Below, one piece after another: positions 25,229 to 35,000 of a stretch of DNA of 60,835 nt; positions within the stretch are counted from its first letter, which is position 1, and each line of letters begins with the position of its first letter. The notes beneath the pieces are model-generated. The model saw nothing but the letters and a program-made list of their open reading frames with translations, did no database searches and had not been told where the DNA came from. The stretch is from Imhoffiella purpurea (lineage in GTDB: Bacteria > Pseudomonadota > Gammaproteobacteria > Chromatiales > Chromatiaceae), in the NCBI RefSeq assembly GCF_000585215.1, contig NZ_AONC01000067.1, forward strand, positions 1 through 60,835. Reading direction: 5' to 3'. The position numbers and the translations under genes are program-made.

Positions 25229-26697
25229 AGCAGATGCCCCCCGGTGATGAGCTGGGTCGCCCGGTCCAGCCAGGCGGACAGCACGTCAGGGATCGCCAGA
25301 CCCAGCCAGAGCACCAGGCCCAGATGGAAGTAGACCGGCAGCATGTTGGCCTCGACCGGACGCTGACCCTCGGGCGCGGCGCCGTAGACCATGGGATGCA
25401 GATGGCGGAAGAGCCCGGCGAAGGCGACCGCCAGACCGCTCAGCAGCACTACCGTGAACCAGGGCTGGGACTGCATGGTGGCGGTCAGCAGCAGGAATTC
25501 GCTGGTGAAGACCCCGAACGGCGGGAAGCCGGCGATGGCGACCACGCCGAACAGCAGCGACCAGCCGATGGCCGGCTGGGTGCGGATCAGCCCGCGGATG
25601 CGGTCGATCGACTGGGTGCCGGCGACATGGGTCGCGTGCCCCACGGTGATGAAGATGGCCGACTTGGTCAGCGAATGCACCAGCATGTGCAGCAGCGCCC
25701 CGAAGGTGGCGAGCGGTCCGCCCAGACCGAAGGCGAAGGTCATGAGTCCCATGTGCTCGATCGAGGAATAGCTGAACATGCGCTTGATGTCGCGCTGGCG
25801 GTGCAGGAAGAGACCGGCGACCAGGAAGGAGACCAGGCCGAATCCCATCAGCAGGGCGCCGGCCAGATGCGGCGTCGCGGTCTCGGCCAGGGATCCGTCG
25901 ACCAGCATCTTGAGCCGCACCACGGCATAGAGCGCCACGTTCAGCAGCAGACCCGAGAGCACCGCCGACATGGGCGTCGGTCCCTCCGAATGGGCGTCCG
26001 GCAGCCACTGGTGCATGGGCACCAGACCCACCTTGGTCCCGTAGCCGACCAGCAGGAAGACGAAGGCGATGCGCATCACGGTCGGGTCCAGATCGTGCGA
26101 GCGCTCGTAGAGCGCGCTCCAGGTCAGCCCCGTGCCCGGATCCGCCATCACGTGCTGGGCGGCGAAATAGGTCAGCACGGTCCCGAACAGTGCCAGGGCG
26201 ATGCCTACCCCGCAGAGGATGAAATACTTCCAGGCCGCCTCGACCGCCTCGGGCGTGCGGTAGAGCGACACCAGCAGCACGGTCGCCAGGGTCGCGCCCT
26301 CGACCGCCACCCAGAGCACGCCCAGGTTGTCCGTCGTCAGGGCCACCAGCATGGTCAGCATGAAGGCCTGATACATGCCGTGATAGACGCGCAGACTCCA
26401 GGCGCTGATCCGCCCGCTCGCCTGGACGTAACGCATGTAGGGCCGCGAGAAGATACCCGTGGTCAGCCCCACGAAGGCGGTCAGCACCACCAGATAGACG
26501 TTGAAGGCGTCGACCCGGAAGCCCATCCCGGCCACCGATCCCAGGTGCCAGACCGACCAGGCCAGCCCCAGGGACCCGGCCAGCGTCAGGCCCGACACGC
26601 CCAGGTTCAGCCACCCGGCCGGGCCGGGCGAGCGCATGAGGATGAGGACCAGACCGCCGATCAGAGGCGTCAGGAGGGTCAGAGACAACGAGGTCAT
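25225..26697 (-). CDS. HyfF-like proton-antiporter membrane subunit
   Basis: The 490-residue polytopic protein belongs to the NuoL/M/N-MrpA/D antiporter family. About 14 hydrophobic segments are visible. Family motifs are LWVAVEGATLATVLLVSLYR with the channel Glu near residue 124, VGYGTKVGLVPMHQWLPDAHSEGPTPMSAVLSGLLLN near residues 209-245 (the Lys and the PxPxSAxLSG type loop), and a second-half FSYSSIEHMGLM. It conducts or pumps protons or Na+ in the membrane arm of group-4 hydrogenase and Ehr complexes. It is separated from the next upstream gene by the heptamer repeat region (26698-26854). Confidence 0.9.
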   Translation of the reverse strand: MTSLSLTLLTPLIGGLVLILMRSPGPAGWLNLGVSGLTLAGSLGLAWSVWHLGSVAGMGFRVDAFNVYLVVLTAFVGLTTGIFSRPYMRYVQASGRISAWSLRVYHGMYQAFMLTMLVALTTDNLGVLWVAVEGATLATVLLVSLYRTPEAVEAAWKYFILCGVGIALALFGTVLTYFAAQHVMADPGTGLTWSALYERSHDLDPTVMRIAFVFLLVGYGTKVGLVPMHQWLPDAHSEGPTPMSAVLSGLLLNVALYAVVRLKMLVDGSLAETATPHLAGALLMGFGLVSFLVAGLFLHRQRDIKRMFSYSSIEHMGLMTFAFGLGGPLATFGALLHMLVHSLTKSAIFITVGHATHVAGTQSIDRIRGLIRTQPAIGWSLLFGVVAIAGFPPFGVFTSEFLLLTATMQSQPWFTVVLLSGLAVAFAGLFRHLHPMVYGAAPEGQRPVEANMLPVYFHLGLVLWLGLAIPDVLSAWLDRATQLITGGHLL

Positions 26698-26704
26698 TTG
26701 TTGA

Positions 26705-26739
26705 GCCTCCAGCCGCCAGCCTCCAGCCTCCAGCTTTCA
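26705..26739. repeat. Heptamer array, five units (GCCTCCA type)
   Basis: Consecutive units GCCTCCA, GCCGCCA, GCCTCCA, GCCTCCA and GCTTTCA begin 7 bp past the start codon of the downstream subunit gene, on its 5' side. On the other strand they read as TGGAGGC-like units, related to the GCTGGAA array at 26817-26844. Confidence 0.8.
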
Positions 26740-26816
26740 TGGAAGACGCTCTTCCCTCCCCGCAAAGAACCCACCGAGGCGGATCCCCCGCGCCCACGTC
26801 CGCACAGCACCCTCTG

Positions 26817-26844
26817 GCTGGAAGCTGGAAGCTGGAAGCTGGAA
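26817..26844. repeat. Heptamer array, four perfect units of GCTGGAA
   Basis: Four identical tandem copies of GCTGGAA, followed by a partial GCT. Together with the opposite-orientation array at 26705-26739 it could form a long imperfect stem enclosing about 78 bp, inside the operon between two membrane-subunit genes. Confidence 0.85.
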
Positions 26845-26854
26845 GCTATCCGAA

Positions 26855-27538
26855 TCATCTCCCCTCCTCCGTCTCCGTCAGCCGGTTGAGCCGATCCACG
26901 TCCAGCGAGTCGATGCTCTCGCGGATCTGGAAGAAGAAGACGCCGAACAGGACCATGGCGACCAGGACGTCGAAGGCGACGCCCAGCTCGACCACCAGGG
27001 GCATGCCGGCGGTGGCCGAGACGGCGGCGAGGAAGAGACCGTTCTCCATCGACATGAATCCCAGCACCTGGGCCACCGCCTGCTGGCGGAAGACCATCAT
27101 CAGCAGGCCGATCAGCACCACCGCCAGACTCACCGCGATGATGTTGCGGGTGAAGGCCAGACCGTTGGCGACCATAGGCTCCACCACCCAGTAGCTGAAG
27201 ATCACCAGCACCACGGCGGCCATGATGACCAGGGCCGGACGGCTCAGGGTCTCGGACTGGCGTTCCAGTCCCAGACGCCGGGTCATGCGGTGCAGCATCG
27301 CGGGGATGAGCATCGCCTTGAGCCCAAGGGTCAGGGCCGCCGAGAAATAGAGATGGTGCGCGTGGCCGGCGAGTGCGACCGTCAGGGTCACCGCCGCGAC
27401 CAGCGCGCCCTGCCAGGCGAAGACGCGGATGGCCGCGATCAGCCGGGTCTGGGACAGCAGCACGAAGGACAGGAAGAGCGCCAGTGCCGCCAGCAGCAGC
27501 ACGAACTGCTGCAGCAGGGTCAGGAGCGTCAGGCTCAT
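26855..27538 (-). CDS. HyfE-like membrane subunit
   Basis: The 227-residue protein has six to seven hydrophobic segments and the HyfE pattern: NIIAVSLAVVLIGLLMMVFR, then GFMSMENGLFL with the conserved membrane Glu near residue 162, and a C-terminal FGVFFFQIRESIDSLDVD. HyfE contains a NuoK-like half. It is part of the proton-translocating membrane arm together with the HyfB-, HyfC- and HyfF-like proteins. ATG 27538 overlaps the stop of the upstream HyfC-like gene by 4 bp. Confidence 0.88.
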   Translation of the reverse strand: MSLTLLTLLQQFVLLLAALALFLSFVLLSQTRLIAAIRVFAWQGALVAAVTLTVALAGHAHHLYFSAALTLGLKAMLIPAMLHRMTRRLGLERQSETLSRPALVIMAAVVLVIFSYWVVEPMVANGLAFTRNIIAVSLAVVLIGLLMMVFRQQAVAQVLGFMSMENGLFLAAVSATAGMPLVVELGVAFDVLVAMVLFGVFFFQIRESIDSLDVDRLNRLTETEEGR

Positions 27539-28482
27539 GCGCCCACCTCCAGGATGACGTGGCTCAGCAGACCCAGCAGGGCCAGCAGCAGAGCCAGGTT
27601 GAGGAAGCCGGGCACGCGGAACAGACGCATCTTGGCCAGGACCGTCTCGCCCGCCGCCAGCAGCGCGCCCAGCACCAGCAGCTTGAGCAGCACCACGGCC
27701 AGACCCGAGCCGAGCGCCAGGGCGCCGAAGCTCGCCCCCACGCCCCAGGGGAAGAAGACATTGACGATCAGCACCCCGTAGAGCAGCAACTTGATTTGGG
27801 CCGCCCATTCCATGAGCGCCAGGTGGCGACCGCTGTACTCGAGCAGCATGGCCTCGTGGACCATGGTCAGCTCCAGGTGGGTCGAGGGGTTGTCGACCGG
27901 GATGCGGCCGCATTCGGCCAGGGCCACCAGGACCAGTGCGCCGAAGGCGAAGAGATAGGAGGGACGCAGCAGGAAGCCGTCGGCCAGGTGATGCGCCATG
28001 ACGCTCTGCAGACTGGTGCTGTGGGCGGTCATGGCCAGGGTGAAGACCGCCATCAGCATGGCCGGCTCGGCCAGGGCCGAGACCAGCATCTCGCGCGAGG
28101 CGCCCATGCCGCCGAAGGCGGTGCCCGCGTCCATCCCGGCCAGGGCGAGGAAGAAGCGGGCCAGGGCCAGCAGACCGACCAGCACGATGATGTCGGCCAC
28201 CGCCGCGATCGGCAGGTCGAGCGCCACCAGAGGCACGGTCGCGGCCGCCAGCCAGGTGGCGACGAAGACGATGTAGGGCGCGACCCGGAACAGCTCGGAG
28301 GCGGTATGGGCGACCCGGGTCTCCTTGACCAGCAGCTTGCGCAGATCGGCATAGGGCTGGAACACCGAGGCCCCGCGACGGTTCTGCAGCCGCGCCTTGA
28401 CCTTGCGCACCCAGCCGACCAGCAGCGGGGCCAGGGCCGGATAGAGCAGGGCCTGCAGCAGTGCGACGAGCCAGGCGGACAT
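27535..28482 (-). CDS. HyfC/NuoH-like membrane subunit
   Basis: The 315-residue polytopic protein is of the NuoH/HycD/HyfC family, the subunit that connects the hydrophilic arm with the antiporter arm. Signatures are RKVKARLQNRRGASVFQPYADLRKLLVKE (here broken as RKVKARLQNRRG and QPYADLRKLLVKE) near residue 24. The family acidic loop DNPSTHLELTMVHEAMLLEYSG lies near residue 195 (the central part is LELTMVHEAM). In complex I this loop lies close to the quinone site. Intact and of family length. Confidence 0.9.
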   Translation of the reverse strand: MSAWLVALLQALLYPALAPLLVGWVRKVKARLQNRRGASVFQPYADLRKLLVKETRVAHTASELFRVAPYIVFVATWLAAATVPLVALDLPIAAVADIIVLVGLLALARFFLALAGMDAGTAFGGMGASREMLVSALAEPAMLMAVFTLAMTAHSTSLQSVMAHHLADGFLLRPSYLFAFGALVLVALAECGRIPVDNPSTHLELTMVHEAMLLEYSGRHLALMEWAAQIKLLLYGVLIVNVFFPWGVGASFGALALGSGLAVVLLKLLVLGALLAAGETVLAKMRLFRVPGFLNLALLLALLGLLSHVILEVGA

Positions 28483-28510
28483 CAGACGCCTCCTCCGAAA
28501 CGGGCGAACA

Positions 28511-30523
28511 TCAGGAGATGATCCATAGCAGCACCAGCAGCGTGGCCAGGGTCCAGCCCAGATAGACGCGGACGTTGCCCGACTGCAGCCGCACCACGCG
28601 CCGCGAGGCCGACTCGACCGCGCGCGCCACCGGCTGATAGATCAGCCCCCAGGCGCGGTCGCCGATCCGCAGCCGATAGCGCGGGGCGGCATCCTCGAAC
28701 GGCGGACGCGACTCCTCGATCTCGAACAGCAGGGCGAAGACGCGCCGGATCGGTTGAGCGAAGGAGGTCGCCGTGTATTGCATGTGCGGATCGGGCGGGG
28801 CGAAGCCGCAATCCCAGGGATCGCAGCGACGGATGCGGCGCACCTTACCGCGTCTGAACCACCAGATGGCGAATCCGGCGATCAGCGCGAGCAGCAGGAT
28901 CGAGATGGGCGCGCTGTAGCTGGCCGTCTCGGGCGCGATGGGCGTCAGCCACAGCCAGCCCTGGGCGCCGGCCTGGGGCACGCCGCTGCCGACCATCAGC
29001 TCGGCGACCGGATCGATGAGGGCGATGATCTGGGTCGGCAGCACGCCGAACAGCAGACAGAGTCCGGCCAGCAGACCCAGCCCGGCGCGCATCCCGTGCG
29101 GCACCGGACGTGCGCGGCGGACGTGGCGCGAGCGCGCCTGGCCGAGGAAGGCCACCCCGTAGACCTTGACGAAGGTGGCCGCCACCAGGGCGCCGGTCAG
29201 GGCCAGCACCGCCGAGGCGATGGGGATGAGGCTGCGCAGCACGCCGCTCTCCAGCTGCCAGGCCTGGAGCGCCGCCTGGAAGGTCAGCCACTCGGAGACG
29301 AAGCCGTTGAAGGGCGGCAGCGCCGAGATGGAGACGCAGCCGACGAGGAAGAAATAGCCGGTCCAGGGCATGCGCCGCAGCAGACCGCCCATCTGCTCCA
29401 GGTCGCGCTCGTGGGCGCTGTGCTGGATGGCCCCGGCGCCCAGGAACAGCAGCCCCTTGAAGAGCGCGTGGTTGACCACGTGATAGAGGGCGGCGACGAA
29501 GGCCAGGGCCGCCAGGGTCGGATGATCCGTGCCCTGGAACAGCAGACCCAGCCCCAGGGCGATGAAGATGATGCCCAGGTTCTCGACCGAGGAGTAGGCC
29601 AGCAGACGCTTGAGATCGGTCTGCATCAGGGCGAAGAGCACCCCCATGAGCGCCGAGACGCTGCCGACCGCCAGCAGGACCACGCCCCACTGCCACTGGA
29701 CCTGGCCGACGAGGTCGTAGACGACCCGGATGAAGCCGTAGACCGCCACCTTGAGCATGACGCCCGACATGAGCGCCGAGATGTGCGAGGGCGCGACCGG
29801 ATGGGCCTCCGGCAGCCAGGCATGCAGCGGGACCAGGCCCGCCTTCATGCCGAAGCCGAGGAAGGCCAGCCCGAAGGCCAGGGTCGCCCAGAGCGGCGAG
29901 AGCTCGGCCGCGCGCATGGCGTCGAAATCGAAGCCGTGCCCGAAGGCCGCCAGCACCCCGAACCCAAGCAGGATGGCGAGCCCGCCGATATGGGCCATCA
30001 AGAGATAGAGGAAGGCGGCGCGCCGATTGGCGGCGTTCTCGTGCTGGAAGGCGACCAGGAAATAGGAGGACAGGGACATGAGCTCCCAGGCCACCATGAA
30101 GAGGAAGGCGTCGTCGGCCAGCACCACCAGCAGCATGCCGGCGAGGAAGAGCCCGCCGAATCCGCCGAGCGCGGCGAGCGAATCGCGACCGCGCTCGAAA
30201 CCGCGCACGTAGGAAGGACCGTAGAGCCCGACCGCCGAGGTGACCAGCCCGATCACCAGCAGGAAGAACCCGGAGAGCGCATCGACCCGCAGGTGCCAAG
30301 GCATCCAGGGCAGACCCAGCGGGAGGACGGTCGTGGCGGAGCCGTCGCCGAGGAGGGCGAACAGACCGGACAGGACGGCCGAAACCCCGGCGAGCCCGAA
30401 CAACGGCATGGCCACCTGACGCAGCACAAGGGGACGGCGGCCCGCGAGCAGAGAGACTCCAGCCGAACCCAGGGCCAGCAGGAGCGCCAGACCGGCCAGG
30501 AGCAACGCGAAATAGAGGCTCAT
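28511..30523 (-). CDS. HyfB/NuoL-like antiporter subunit
   Basis: The 670-residue antiporter-type subunit has about 15-16 hydrophobic segments. It carries MVAWELMSLSSYFLV (channel Glu near residue 149), GFGMKAGLVPLHAWLPEAHP (channel Lys near 233), VAPSHISALMSGVMLKV and AYSSVENLGIIFIALG. The last ~90 residues form a cytoplasmic-facing stretch with the IRRCDPWDCGF motif typical of HyfB/HycC proteins. It is the largest membrane subunit of this complex. The start overlaps the stop of the XRE regulator gene by 4 bp, and the HyfC-like gene follows after 28 bp. Confidence 0.9.
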   Translation of the reverse strand: MSLYFALLLAGLALLLALGSAGVSLLAGRRPLVLRQVAMPLFGLAGVSAVLSGLFALLGDGSATTVLPLGLPWMPWHLRVDALSGFFLLVIGLVTSAVGLYGPSYVRGFERGRDSLAALGGFGGLFLAGMLLVVLADDAFLFMVAWELMSLSSYFLVAFQHENAANRRAAFLYLLMAHIGGLAILLGFGVLAAFGHGFDFDAMRAAELSPLWATLAFGLAFLGFGMKAGLVPLHAWLPEAHPVAPSHISALMSGVMLKVAVYGFIRVVYDLVGQVQWQWGVVLLAVGSVSALMGVLFALMQTDLKRLLAYSSVENLGIIFIALGLGLLFQGTDHPTLAALAFVAALYHVVNHALFKGLLFLGAGAIQHSAHERDLEQMGGLLRRMPWTGYFFLVGCVSISALPPFNGFVSEWLTFQAALQAWQLESGVLRSLIPIASAVLALTGALVAATFVKVYGVAFLGQARSRHVRRARPVPHGMRAGLGLLAGLCLLFGVLPTQIIALIDPVAELMVGSGVPQAGAQGWLWLTPIAPETASYSAPISILLLALIAGFAIWWFRRGKVRRIRRCDPWDCGFAPPDPHMQYTATSFAQPIRRVFALLFEIEESRPPFEDAAPRYRLRIGDRAWGLIYQPVARAVESASRRVVRLQSGNVRVYLGWTLATLLVLLWIIS

Positions 30524-30789
30524 GAGGTCTCGTCCATCGTCGGCGGCGTCTTGAGCCGAACACCGCGCCCGCCGCCCGAGCTGGCCGCGCCCTCCCCGAT
30601 CAGCTCCAGTCCGGCGCGTTCCAGCGCCTCGACCAGCTTGACCAGGGAGTCGACGTTTCCGCGCACCTGGCCCTGGCTCGCCTCCATGCGCTGGATGGTC
30701 GGCAGTGAGAGACCGGCCGACTCGGCCAGCTGACGCTGATCGATGCCGAGAAGCGCGCGCGCAGCCCGGAGTTGCGAGGCAGTGATCAT
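30520..30789 (-). CDS. XRE-family helix-turn-helix regulator
   Basis: The 89-residue protein is mostly one XRE DNA-binding domain: LRAARALLGIDQRQLAESAGLSLPTIQRME, with the recognition helix around LSLPTIQRM, then a LEALERAGLELIGE-like segment and a disordered Gly/Ser/Pro-rich tail. As the first gene of the hydrogenase-related operon, and translationally coupled to its second gene, it probably controls that operon. A palindrome ACATCA-N4-TGATGT lies 8 bp upstream of its start codon. The start has no strong ribosome-binding site. Confidence 0.85.
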   Translation of the reverse strand: MITASQLRAARALLGIDQRQLAESAGLSLPTIQRMEASQGQVRGNVDSLVKLVEALERAGLELIGEGAASSGGGRGVRLKTPPTMDETS

Positions 30790-30796
30790 GTTCTAT

Positions 30797-30812
30797 ACAT
30801 CATTACTGATGT
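30797..30812. promoter_or_regulatory. Candidate operator of the XRE regulator
   Basis: ACATCA (30797-30802) and TGATGT (30807-30812) form a perfect palindrome with a TTAC spacer. It lies between the predicted transcription start and the regulator start codon, a suitable place for autorepression. Confidence 0.5.
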
Positions 30813-30824
30813 CGAAAAATCGAT

Positions 30825-30852
30825 AATATACCTCTGAAACCTCATCCAACAA
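30825..30852 (-). promoter_or_regulatory. Candidate promoter of the hydrogenase-related operon
   Basis: On the minus strand TTGTTG (30847-30852) and TATATT (30825-30830) are separated by 16 bp, a fair sigma-70 match in an AT-rich patch. Transcription would start near 30818, just upstream of the palindrome at 30797-30812. Confidence 0.45.
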
Positions 30853-31023
30853 GGGTGAAAATACGCACCTCATCCGGCTCGCTCTCGCTCCCTCTGTGTA
30901 CCGGTCGCGGGCTCGTGTGATTCGCGAGGCCCCCCGAGCGTTTCGGCCGCAGCGCTCGGACTCATAACCCGTTCCGCGCTAAGCTAGTGTGACTATGGAG
31001 TTCTGCCGCATCGAAGGTGTTCC

Positions 31024-32025
31024 TTGGGAAACCCGTCCGCCCGATACATCCGTCTGCTGTCTCTCCTGATCGCCCTAGCCTTGGCGGCCGCCGTCACGGG
31101 ATGGCTGCTCGGTCGTCGCATGCCTCAGGTCAGCCTCGGCATCAATACCTGGACCGGTTACGACCCCCTGATTCTGGCCGAGGAGAAAGGCCTGTTCGAG
31201 CATCATGGGGTCCAGGTTCAGCTCAGACGCTTCGAATCCACCGGGGACGAAATGAAGGCCATGCAGGAGGGACACCTCGACGGGGCCGCCTTCACCCTGG
31301 ACGAGGCCCTGTCCGTGGCGGCATCCGGCGTCCCACTCAAGATCGTCTTACTGATCGACTATTCCATGGGCGGCGATATGATCGTCGGCAAGCCCAGCAT
31401 CGCCTCGATACGGGATCTCGAGAACCGGCGCGTCGGGTACGAAGGCACCATGGTCGGCGAATTCCTTCTGAAACGGGCACTGCAACGGCACTCGATGCGA
31501 GCCTCCGATGTCACGCTGGTCGATGTGGCCGCAGCGGACTGGATCGAGGCATTCGAAGGCGAAGCGATCGACGCGCTGGTCTGCTTCAATCCCACGGCCG
31601 CGCTCCTCCTGGAACGCATGGGTGGAAACATGATCTTCAGCTCCCGGGAGATCCCGTTCGAGATCATCGACGTGCTGGTGTTCGACACGGGCTTCTTCGA
31701 GCGGCATCCGAACACGGTGCCGAAGATTCTGCTGACCTGGTTCGACAGCCTGGATTACATTGAGCGGCATCTGGATGAGTCCGCGCGGATCATCGCCGCG
31801 CGGAAGGGTATCTCGACCGACCTCTACAAACGGGGACTCGACGGTCTGGTTGCGCCGGACCTGGAAGAGAACAGTCGCATGCTCGATCTCTCCTCGACGA
31901 ACAACGTATACAAATACTCCCAGCGCATCATCGACTTCATGCTCGCCAAGGGCCTGCTGAACGCGCGCCCCAGTACGGTCGAGCTCTTCGAGCCGTCGGT
32001 GATCCAGGGACTGGCCAGACCATGA
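31024..32025 (+). CDS. Membrane-anchored NitT/TauT-type substrate-binding protein
   Basis: The 333-residue protein has an N-terminal hydrophobic helix ([19 protein letters not shown]) that looks like an uncleaved anchor. A type-2 periplasmic-binding fold of the NMT1/SsuA class follows: [41 protein letters not shown] and IGLDYSMGG-like [12 protein letters not shown]. No ABC permease or ATPase lies nearby. Instead its stop overlaps the start of a hybrid histidine kinase by 4 bp, so it is probably the periplasmic sensor partner of that kinase. The start used is TTG at 31024 with AAGG upstream; no in-frame ATG fits the anchor. Confidence 0.75.
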   Translation: MGNPSARYIRLLSLLIALALAAAVTGWLLGRRMPQVSLGINTWTGYDPLILAEEKGLFEHHGVQVQLRRFESTGDEMKAMQEGHLDGAAFTLDEALSVAASGVPLKIVLLIDYSMGGDMIVGKPSIASIRDLENRRVGYEGTMVGEFLLKRALQRHSMRASDVTLVDVAAADWIEAFEGEAIDALVCFNPTAALLLERMGGNMIFSSREIPFEIIDVLVFDTGFFERHPNTVPKILLTWFDSLDYIERHLDESARIIAARKGISTDLYKRGLDGLVAPDLEENSRMLDLSSTNNVYKYSQRIIDFMLAKGLLNARPSTVELFEPSVIQGLARP

Positions 32026-35000
32026 AAGGCCCCCTCGCGTTCGACAGCGTGCGGAAACGCCTCGGATTCTGGTTCTTCCTGGTCACCCTGCTGCCCCTGT
32101 CCCTGGCCGCCGCGATCCAGTACCAGATGCAGGCATCCTCGATCAGGGACGAGGCGATCAGCAAGCTCACCGCGATCCGCGACCTGAAGATCGCCCAGAT
32201 CAACACCTGGCTGGACGAACGGGAGCACGACCTCCTGATGCTCGCGCAGCACTGGAGCCTATCCTCGGCGCGGCCCGTCCCGGCCTCCGCCGAGCCTTCG
32301 ACGCTTCGGCAGCGCTTCCAGAGCTATTTGGAGCTGTCCGAGGACTACGACGAGATTTTCCTCATCGACGCCCGAACAGGACGGATCGAGGTTTCGACCC
32401 GACCTGGAACCGAGGGCACCTCCGCCGCGGATCGCGAGTACTTCGTCGAGGCGCTCGAACGGCGCGAGGTGTTCGTATCCGACATCGCCCACTCCCGGAC
32501 GCTGGGCAGGCCCGCACTGGTCCTGTCGCTCGCCCTGCGAACCCGGACCGCACCCCAGGAGGTCGCCGGCGTTCTCGCCATCCGGATCGACCTCGAATCC
32601 TCTCTGTACGGCATACTCGGCGACCGCACCGGACTCGGAGCGACCGGGGAAAGCCTGATCGTCAACGAGCAGGTCGTCGCCGTAAGCAGGCTGCGCGAGG
32701 AGCCGGAGTCGCCGTTGAGCCTCAGAATCCACGCCAAGCCGGCCGTCATGGCGTCGCAGGGCGCGACGGGCGTCATCGAGACCCAGGACTATCGCGGCAT
32801 CCAGGTGCTGGCGGCCTTCAGCTATCTGCCCAAGACGCGATGGGGATTCGTCGTCAAGGAGAATCTGAGCGAGATCCACGCCCCCATCGCCCGGATGCTT
32901 CGGCAGATCTCCTTCCTGATGCTCGTCTCCATCCTGGGGGTCTCACTGCTGTCCGTGCTGCTGGCCAACACGCTCAATGCCCCCATCCACCACCTGACCG
33001 GGGTTGCCAACCGGCTTCGCCAGGGCGATTTCGGCGCCCGCAGCGGCCTCAGCCGCCCCGACGAGATCGGCCTGCTGTCGAGGACGTTCGATTTCATGGC
33101 CGATGCCGTTCAAAAGGCGTTGCGGGACAGTCAGGAGAGCGCCGACAAATTCCGTCAAATCGCCGAGACGATCCGCGAAATCTTCTGGCTCATGGACGCG
33201 GACGCCCAGAGGTTCGTCTATGTCAGCCCCGCCTACGAAGCGATCCTCGGCGCCCCGACCCGCGCCCTCTACGAGGACGCGACCCTGTGGCTGAAGAGCG
33301 TCCACCCCGAGGACCGGGACAGACTCTCGGCGCTGAGGATCCGATGCGCGGAGTACGACATCCAGTACCGGATCATCCGACCTGACGGCACCGAGACATG
33401 GGTCCAGGAGCAGGCATCGCCGATCCGCGACGACGCGGGCCGTGTGACTCGACTGGCCGGTGTCGCGGCCGATATCACCGCGCGCAAGCAGGCCGAGGCC
33501 GAGCTGGTCCAGGCCAAACAGGCGGCGGACGCGGCCAATCAGGCCAAAAGCACCTTCCTCGCCAACATGAGCCATGAAATCCGCACGCCCATGAATGCGA
33601 TCCTGGGCCTCACCCACCTGCTCCGGCGCGACGGATCCACACCCGAGCAGGTCCAGCGGCTGATCAAGATCGAGGATTCCGGCCGGCACCTCCTCTTCAT
33701 CCTCAACGACATCCTCGACCTCTCCAAAATCGAGGCCGGTCGACTGGAACTGGAAAACACCAATTTCCCCCTGGAGACGATCCTGGACCATGTACGGTCC
33801 CTGATCTGGGAGCAGGCCCAAGCCAAGGGTCTGACCGTGACGCTGGACGGCGACGACGTGCCGCTCTGGCTGCGCGGCGATCCCACCCGCCTGCGCCAGG
33901 CATTGCTCAACTACGCCAGCAACGCCGTCAAATTCACCGACAGCGGCACCGTCGACTTGCGCGCCATCCTCCTGGAGGAAGCCGACGGCAAGCTGCTGGT
34001 GCGCTTCGAGGTTCGGGACAGCGGGATCGGCATCGCGCCCGACAAGCTGCACAAGCTGTTCGAGGCATTCGAGCAGACGGATGTCTCCACGACGCGCAGA
34101 TACGGCGGCACCGGGCTCGGATTGGCCATCACGCGCCGGCTGGCCCGGCTCATGGGGGGCGACGCGGGCGCCGAAAGCGAACCAGGCTCCGGGAGCCTCT
34201 TCTGGTTCACCGCCAGGCTCGAGCGCGGCGAGGCCGAGGCGCCGAGCGTTGCCGACGATTCCACGCAACACGCCGAGGCGGCCCTGCGGCGCCGCCATTC
34301 GGGCGCCAGGCTATTGATGGCGGAGGACAATCCCATCAACCGCGAAGTGGCGCTGGAGATGCTGGAACGCACGGGACTGATCGTGGAGGTCGCGGAGGAT
34401 GGCCGCCAGGCCCTGGAAAAGGCCCGGGATCGCGATTACGACATCATCCTCATGGATCTTCAGATGCCCGGGCTGAATGGCCTGGACGCGGCCAGGGCCA
34501 TTCGCTCGCTGTCCAGACACCTGAGCACCCCCATCATCGCCATGACCGCCAACGCCTTCGACGATGACCGCCGCGAGTGTCGGGATGCGGGGATGAACGA
34601 CTTCGTGGCCAAACCGGTCGAACCCGAACACCTATTCAACACCCTGCTGCACTGGCTGCCATCCGGGGCTCCGGTCAAAACGAGCCGGCCGATGGATGCG
34701 GCCGGCACGAATGAAACCGGCATGGACCAGCGGATCGCGTCGATTCCCGGGCTCGACGCCTCGCGCGGACTCGTCAGCGCGCGTGGCAGCATGCGCATCT
34801 ATCGCCGGCTGCTGACCATCTTCGCCGAGCATCATGGCTCGGATCCCGACCGGCTGCTCCAGTCCCTGGCCAGGGGCGACGCGGCCGAGATCGGTCGAAT
34901 CGCCCATGCCCTCAAAGGCTCGGCGGGCGGCGTCGGGGCGATCCGGGTCCAGGAGCGCGCGCATGACCTGAATGCGCTGGTCCGAAGCGAAGCGGGGATG

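Noticed and set aside
23615-30523. Interpretation as a functional hydrogenase-4 or formate hydrogenlyase
   Set aside because: All but one of the positions for NiFe-ligating cysteines are substituted, and small-subunit, ferredoxin and maturation genes are absent.
31017-31763. Alternative plus-strand frame starting GTG 31017
   Set aside because: It overlaps the binding-protein frame, has an Arg/Gly-rich shadow composition and ends without any domain.
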